DNA of 9,893 nucleotides. Origin: Verrucomicrobia bacterium UBA7008. GTDB lineage: Bacteria > Verrucomicrobiota > Kiritimatiellia > RFP12 > UBA1067. Both the position numbers and the translations under genes were made by a program. The notes below the pieces were generated by a model that was not told where the DNA came from, ran no database searches, and worked only from the letters and a program-made list of their open reading frames with translations. Position 1 is the stretch's first letter; each line of letters begins with the position of its first letter. The stretch spans positions 1 through 9,893 of the forward strand of contig DJXI01000069.1 in assembly GCA_002449695.1 (NCBI GenBank), given 5' to 3'. Below are positions 1 to 5,600 of this stretch, in pieces.

Positions 1-32
1 CGAGGAGCCTTGCGAAGCAAGGTCGCACGAGG
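1..32. repeat. Small hairpin repeat, copy at left edge (module A)
   Basis: A 6-bp stem (8-13 with 17-22, loop gaa) is flanked by CGAGGAGC on the left and GTCGC-nn-GAGG on the right. The same flanks surround a different but equally self-complementary stem at 9302-9335. Flanks match at all 17 positions, while the stem sequence is replaced. The element may continue past the left edge of the window. Confidence 0.55.
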
Positions 33-57
33 CCGCGCGAGAGCCCGCTGATCGGAG

Positions 58-86
58 TTGACAAAACCTGCGACGGGCAGTATTGT
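58..86 (+). promoter_or_regulatory. Sigma70-like promoter, target unclear
   Basis: A perfect TTGACA at 58-63 is followed, after a 17-nt spacer, by TATTGT at 81-86. Transcription would start near 92-95. No coding sequence follows directly. The product could be a small RNA in 93-240 or a longer leader for the sulfatase gene starting at 299. The -10 box overlaps by two bases the outer stem of the possible RNA at 85-204, so this promoter could not transcribe that whole fold. Confidence 0.45.
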
Positions 87-204
87 CCAGAAGTAAACGC
101 GGGTTTCCTTCCTCGGAAGGAATGACGGGAAATGCCCTGCCTTTCAATCCCGCCCAACATTCTCAGGGACTAAACGCAAGAGAAACTTGCATTTGCTTCT
201 GGAC
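85..204 (+). ncRNA. Possible structured RNA closed by a 13-bp stem
   Basis: Positions 85-97 pair with 192-204 over 13 consecutive pairs: 12 Watson-Crick plus one T94-G195. That last pair is a G.U wobble only if the plus strand is the RNA; on the minus strand it would be an A-C mismatch. Inside lie a 5-bp helix (99-103 with 149-153), an 8-bp hairpin (105-112 with 115-122), a 3-bp hairpin (127-129 with 135-137) and a 5-bp hairpin (176-180 with 186-190). I do not recognise a known riboswitch, SRP RNA, 6S RNA or tmRNA signature, and no clear terminator follows. The best visible promoter would start at about 93, inside the outer stem, so the RNA would have to come from upstream or the stem may be a DNA-level dyad. 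Confidence 0.25.
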
Positions 205-246
205 TTCACATTTCCAAAAACTGGGGATATTCCGCATGGGCGGGGA

Positions 247-275
247 TTGATTCGCGCGGCGCGGCATGATACAAT
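247..275 (+). promoter_or_regulatory. Extended -10 promoter of the first sulfatase gene
   Basis: TTGATT (247-252), a 17-nt spacer and TACAAT (270-275) are preceded by the TGn extension (TGA, 267-269). Predicted transcription start is about 282, giving a leader of only ~17 nt that begins just before the AAGGAGG ribosome-binding site at 287-293. The promoter covers an upstream in-frame ATG at 266, which rules that ATG out as the start when this promoter is used. Confidence 0.7.
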
Positions 276-298
276 ATCCGCCTGTGAAGGAGGGGAAT

Positions 299-1795
299 AT
301 GAAACACGCACACATCTCGAAATGGCTCATCGGCGCGGCGCTGCTCGCCGTGACGCCGGCCGTCGTCGCCAAACCGAAAGCCATCGTCGTCTTCTACGCC
401 GACGACCTCGGCTACGGCGATACGTCCGTCTACGGGCAGGCGAAGGTGCCGACGCCCAACCTGGAGCGGCTGGCGCACGACGGCTGCCGCTTCTGCGACG
501 CGCACGCGGCGACGCCGATCTGCACGCCGTCGCGCTACTCGCTGCTGACGGGCCGCTATGCGTTCCGCCGCCCCGACACGCGCATCCTCGACGGCGACGC
601 GAAGCTCATCCTGCCGGTCGAAGGGAGCGGCGAAGCGAACGTCACGCTGCCCGTGCTGATGAAGCGCGCGGGCTACCGCACCGCCGCGATCGGCAAGTGG
701 CACCTCGGGCTGGGCGCGGGCGAGGAACCCATCGACTGGAACGGCGAAATCACGCCCTCGCCGCGCGAAGTCGGCTTCGACCACTCGTTCGTGATGGCCG
801 CCACCGCCGACCGCGTGCCGTGCGTGCTCATCCGCAACGGCCGCGTCGTCGATCTCGATCCGGCCGACCCGATCGAGGTGAGCTACGACAACGTCGAGAC
901 AAAGTGGGAGGGCGAGCTGACCGCGCACACGAACCCGGAGCTTCTCAAGGCGTGGGGCCGCCCGTCCGACCGTCAGCACGACAAGACGATCATCGACGGC
1001 ATTTCGCGCATCGGCCACATGCGCGGCGGCGCGGCGGCGTGCTGGAAGGACCAGGACCTCGCCGACCGCATCACCGCCGAGGCGGAGCGCTTCATCCGGG
1101 AGAGCGCGGGCCAGCCGATCTTCCTCTACTTCGCCACGAACGACATCCACGTGCCGCGCGATCCCAACCCGCGCTTCAAGGGCCGGAGCGGGCTCGGCAT
1201 CCGCGGCGACGCGACGGTGCAGATGGACGACTGCCTCGGGCGCGTGCGCGCGGCGCTCGCCGCGGCGGGCTATGACGACACGCTCTTCATCTTCACGAGC
1301 GACAACGGGCCGCGCGTCAGCGACGGCTACGAGGACGGCGCGCGCGACGCGTGGGCGAACGACAATCCGGCGGCGCCCTTCCGCGGCGGCAAGTACACCG
1401 TGCTCGAAGGCGGCACGCGCATTCCGATGATCGTCGCGTGGCCGGGGCACGTGAAGCCCGGCACAACAAACAACGCGCTCATCTCGCAGACCGACTTCGC
1501 GCGTTCGCTCGCGAAGATCGCGGGCGTCGACGTGCCCGACGGCGCGTGCGGCGACAGCCAGGAACTTTCCTACGTCCTGCTCGGCGCAAGCGACGCGGGG
1601 CGCGACAGCCTCGTTGAACAGCCGGCGTGGGGTCCGTGGGGCTACCGCAAGGGCGCGTGGAAGCTGATCAACTCGAAGGAGCCGCAGCTCTATTTCCTCG
1701 ACGACGATCCGGGCGAGCAGCACAACCTCGCGGCGGAACGCCCCGAGAAACTGCGCGAACTTCAGCGCGACCTGCGCGCCGCACGGGGACTTTGA
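299..1795 (+). CDS. Exported S1-family formylglycine-dependent sulfatase
   Basis: A 498-residue sulfatase that should hydrolyse sulfate esters, probably on a sulfated glycan, in the periplasm or outside the cell. The start at 299 follows AAGGAGG (287-293) by 5 nt and gives a clean signal peptide: MKH, basic residues, a hydrophobic run and AVVA cleaved near residue 24. All key sulfatase sites are visible: metal ligands D35-D36 in YADDLGYGD; C75-T-P-S-R79, where Cys75 would become formylglycine; K133 and H135 in GKWHLG; H227-D; H284 in NDIHVPRD; D335-N336 in SDNGP; K365 in GGKYTVLEGGTR. The usual C-terminal LYFLDDDPGEQHNL block is at 464-477. Length is normal for the family. The pattern DRVPCV / HDKTI / GISRIGHM resembles a group common in Bacteroidota, but I cannot assign substrate or SulfAtlas subfamily. 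Monocistronic from its own promoter; its stop lies 4 bp from that of the opposing gene. Confidence 0.95.
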   Translation: MKHAHISKWLIGAALLAVTPAVVAKPKAIVVFYADDLGYGDTSVYGQAKVPTPNLERLAHDGCRFCDAHAATPICTPSRYSLLTGRYAFRRPDTRILDGDAKLILPVEGSGEANVTLPVLMKRAGYRTAAIGKWHLGLGAGEEPIDWNGEITPSPREVGFDHSFVMAATADRVPCVLIRNGRVVDLDPADPIEVSYDNVETKWEGELTAHTNPELLKAWGRPSDRQHDKTIIDGISRIGHMRGGAAACWKDQDLADRITAEAERFIRESAGQPIFLYFATNDIHVPRDPNPRFKGRSGLGIRGDATVQMDDCLGRVRAALAAAGYDDTLFIFTSDNGPRVSDGYEDGARDAWANDNPAAPFRGGKYTVLEGGTRIPMIVAWPGHVKPGTTNNALISQTDFARSLAKIAGVDVPDGACGDSQELSYVLLGASDAGRDSLVEQPAWGPWGYRKGAWKLINSKEPQLYFLDDDPGEQHNLAAERPEKLRELQRDLRAARGL

Positions 1796-1799
1796 CGGC

Positions 1800-2633
1800 C
1801 TACTGCGCCGTCAGGTTGACGGCGATGCGGAAGAACTGGGTCGCCGCCTCGATTTTCGGCACGCGGATGGTGACGCCCGCGGCCGTGGCAAGGCTGCGCG
1901 CCGTTTCGGTCGCACCGGTCAGGCGGACGTTGTCGGCGTATTCGACCGAATAGTAGAGGCCCGGCGTCACCTTGTCGGCGGGGAGCTCAACCGTCACGTC
2001 GCCGACATTCTCCGCGATCGCGGCAAGCCCGGCAATCGCAAATTCCGCGACCGTCGTTTCGGGCGCGACGAACTTCTCACTCGCCGTATTGATGACGAGC
2101 GTGACGTCGTACTTGCCGGTCTCAGGGTTGAGGACGATGTCCTTCACGACCACCTCTTCCTGCCCGGCCGCCTTGGCAGCGGCGTCAACGATTTCAATCG
2201 GCAGCGCGGCGGCGTCTTCCGCGGTAGCGACAGAGACCACCTCGCCCGGCGTAACCGGCGTCAGCGTGCGGACGAGTTCGGCCTTGACGACGCGCTCGGT
2301 CGCGACTGCGGCGGTGGCGACGAGCTTTGCGCCGGCCGCGCTCGTTTCGCGCGTGTCCTGCTGATAGATGAGGAAGCGCCCGCCCGTCTGCGCGGGCGTC
2401 ACGTTGAAGAGCGTCACCGGACAGAACCCGTCCTCCGCGAGCGCGAGGCGCAGGACCTCGTTCGTCACGGCCGCCTCGTCCGTCCAGACGAGTGCGAATT
2501 CCTCGCCGTCGGCGACCGCCGCGCCGTCCAGGTAGGTGGCGCGGTCGAGGCCGAAGGTGATCCAGTTGTCCGTCGGCGCGGCGAGCGCCGCAACGGACAG
2601 GAAGAGCGCCGAAATAATCATTACATTTTTCAT
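1800..2633 (-). CDS. Exported protein of unknown function, second gene of the sulfatase operon
   Basis: A 277-residue protein with an N-terminal signal peptide (MKNVMIISALFLSVAALAA, cleavage near 18-19). After cleavage two regions can be seen: an N-terminal part (about 22-95) with YLDGAAVADGEEFALVWT and a GGRFLIYQQDTR segment, and a C-terminal part (about 220-275) with PGLYYSVEYADNVRL and a final QFFRIAVNLTAQ. From memory, both resemble modules of uncharacterised secreted proteins of Kiritimatiellia-type bacteria. The middle is rich in Ala and Val and low in aromatics. There is one cysteine (C71), no catalytic motif and no transmembrane segment after the signal. It starts 20 bp after the stop of the giant sulfatase gene, with a GGGAAGGGG ribosome-binding stretch at 2652-2644 in that gap, so the two are probably co-transcribed. 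A glycan-binding or surface accessory role is a guess. Confidence 0.85.
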   Translation of the reverse strand: MKNVMIISALFLSVAALAAPTDNWITFGLDRATYLDGAAVADGEEFALVWTDEAAVTNEVLRLALAEDGFCPVTLFNVTPAQTGGRFLIYQQDTRETSAAGAKLVATAAVATERVVKAELVRTLTPVTPGEVVSVATAEDAAALPIEIVDAAAKAAGQEEVVVKDIVLNPETGKYDVTLVINTASEKFVAPETTVAEFAIAGLAAIAENVGDVTVELPADKVTPGLYYSVEYADNVRLTGATETARSLATAAGVTIRVPKIEAATQFFRIAVNLTAQ

Positions 2634-2653
2634 CGTCTTGCATCCCCTTCCCG

Positions 2654-5600
2654 TTAGTTGTTCGTCGTGTCGTACGGACGGTCATAGTTCTTGGCCGCGC
2701 CGCCGTTCGCCCAGCTGTCAGGACGCCGCCAGAGCGTGTGGTACGACTTCATGAGCGCGCGCATCCGCGGCAGAATTTCCCGAACGACATATTCGTCGTC
2801 CTTCAGGTCCTTCGACTGGCTGGGATCCTTCGCCACATCATAGACGTTGATTGTCATATCATCGAACGTCTTGCCCGCGCCGATGTTCGTATTGACGCCC
2901 ACGTAGTCGCCGATACGCACCATCACCTGCTGATTGCCCCTCTGTCCGTGCGTGTACTCCGTATAGACGTCTTCGGGGAGCTGGCCGGGCGCGCCGCTCT
3001 TGACGAGTTGTTCGAGGAAGCTGTACCAGCTGTGGTTCATGGACGGCTGGTCGTCGACCGAGCCCGCCGGAATGTGGCCCGGCCACCACATGAACGTCGG
3101 CTCGCGCACGCCGCCTTCGAGCACGTCGCGCTTCATGCCGCGGAAGTCGCCGTTCGAATCGAAGTAGTCGACATTCGTGCCGTATTCGTTCGTCGGGCCG
3201 TTGTCGGACGTGAAGATGACGAGCGTGTTTTCGGCGATGCCGAGGTCGATCAGCGTCTGCTTCAAATCCTCCATCGCGTCGTCGAGGCGCGTAATGCCCG
3301 TCGCATAGCGCTGTCTTTCTTCTTTATTCGCCTTTGAAGTGAAGCTCTCTGTATAGGGATATTTCCACGTGTTGCGCTTGTCGATCTCTTCGCGGTTCGC
3401 CTGGAGCCAGTCCCAGTCCGCGCCGCTGCCGAGGCCGAACGGCTTGCCGTCGCCCGGCGTCGCGTCGGGGTACGGACGCCCCGGCACGTGGAGGTTCACG
3501 CGCGTCGGCACGCTCGAGTCGAGGTAGGTGCCGTTCGAGCCGTGGATCGTGTTGATGGCGAGGTACATGAAGAACGGCTTGTCCGTCCCGTTCTTCTTGT
3601 TCTCGGCCACCTGATCGGCGATCACCTTCTTGGCGCGCGCGATGAAGAGGTCGGTCGAATAGATGCCGAGCGCCGTGTCGGTGCGGTGCTCGCGGTCTTC
3701 GACAACGCCCATGTACGCGCCGTTGACGAGGCCGTCGTAATGGTAGTACGTGTGCCCCGCGCCGTGGTCGAGGAAGCCGTAGTGATGGTCGAAGCCGCGG
3801 TCGAGCGGACGCGCCGTGGCGGCCGTGCCCGATTCGCCCGCGCCGCCGACGCCCCACTTGCCGATTGCGTACGTCGTATAGCCCGCCTCGCGCATGAGCG
3901 TGCCGATCGTGCGCGTTTCGAGGATCGGATAGTCGAAGAGATTGTCGCGCAGCGAGCATTCGCCCTGATGCTTGCCCGTCAGGATGGATGCGCGGGACGG
4001 CGCGCAGACGGGGCACGCCGCGTAGTGCGCCGTCATCGTGCAGCCCTCGGCCGCCATCTGGTCCATGTGCGGCGTCTCGATCCAGCAGTCCGCGCCGTTC
4101 GCCTTGCGCTTGTTCTGCACCGTCCAGCCGACATCGCCGTAGCCGAGATCGTCCGCGAGTACGAAGATGACGTTTGGCTTCTTCGGCGCGACTTCTGTCA
4201 CCGCCTTGTACGCGGTCGCGGTGCGTCCGCCCGCTTCAAGGTCGCGGATGACGGCCTGGCCGTCCACGACGGGAATGTCGCGCTTGAGCGCGTTCTGGTC
4301 GCCGCGCGCCTGGAGGCGGTAGGTGACGTTGATGCCGGAATTCGCCGCCGGGTTCGCGTATTCAAGGAGAACCGTCGCGTTCGTCTGCGCGAAGTCGATC
4401 GGGTCTGCCGAGAACTTCACCTCGTTGATGTAGGCGCGCGTATGGCCGGGCACGGGGTCCTCGGGATCGAGGCCCAGGAGATAACTCTGGAGAAACGTCT
4501 TCTTGTTCGCCGCCTGCGCGTCTAGCGCGGACATGAACGCATCAATTTCGTCCTTCGTCGGAATGTAATCCTGCCGGTAAATCGGCTCCACCACATCCGG
4601 CGGCAGATACTGCGCCGCCCATTCGGAACTGACGCGCGGCGTCGTCGTGTCGATGACGGGCCACGACGCGGCGAGCGTCTGGACGGCCGCCGCGCCGAGC
4701 TTCGCGCCCTCGACGCGCACCATGCGCACCGCGAGGCCGCCGCCCAGCGTGTACGCGCCGGACACATCGTCCGTCACCGAGAAGTCGATGCCTTGCAGCG
4801 TCCCGTCGAAATAAAGCGTTGTTTCACTCCCGCTCCGCACAACCGTGTAGAGGTGGTAGCCCTTCATGCGCGGCGCAAGAAGCCCGAGTTCGCGCACCGT
4901 ACCGCCCTTCACTTCGGCGAGCGCCATCATGCCGGGCTTCGCAAGCAGGCGAAGCGCGGTGGCGGAGGGATCGCCGAGCGTCAGCACCGTCTCACCCAGC
5001 GCACCCGATACATCCGCGTAGAGCGACGCCGTGAAGGTGCCGGCGGGCAGCGATTCCGCCGCCGTGAAGCCGTCAGCGCCCGTCAGCGCCGACGTAAAGC
5101 TCGTATCATAGCCGATGTTGGTGAGTTTCACGAGGTCGCCAAACGCCGCGGAGTAGCCCATCGTCACGCCGCCCGTCGGATCGCACGTCGCCGCGACATC
5201 CGTTTCCGGCAGCGTCAGATACGGCGCGGACGAGCCGTGCGCATAAAGTTCGATCCTGCCGCCGTCTTCAATCTCGAAGCGACCGAGGAAGTCGGTCAGG
5301 TTCGTATCGAGCGTCGTGGACATCGTGGTGAACTTCAGGGTCGCGTCCGCCCCGACCTTGCCATGGTCGGTCCAGACGATCTGCTGGCGCAGCTGCCCTT
5401 CGCTTCCATACTCAAACTTCGCATCAACACCGAGATAGCCGCCGTGGACCGTGCGGTTCGGCGCGACGGCGAATGTTCCGTTGCCGTAGTAGCCCTTGGA
5501 ATTGCTGCTTTTCAGCGTCAGGTCGGCGTCGATCGTCAGCGTCGCGCCTGGAGCAAACTTGAAGTAGCGGTTCTGTACGCCGGACGACCTGAGCGTCAGG

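Noticed and set aside
85..204. 6S RNA or SRP RNA on either strand
   Set aside because: AGTCCCTGAG on the minus strand and GGAAGGAA on the plus strand recall parts of these RNAs, but the surrounding fold is branched and the other conserved parts are missing.
206..1723. Long open frame antisense to the first sulfatase gene (505 codons)
   Set aside because: High-GC shadow frame: Arg/Val/Ala-rich, no signal peptide or domain, and the opposite strand encodes a complete sulfatase.
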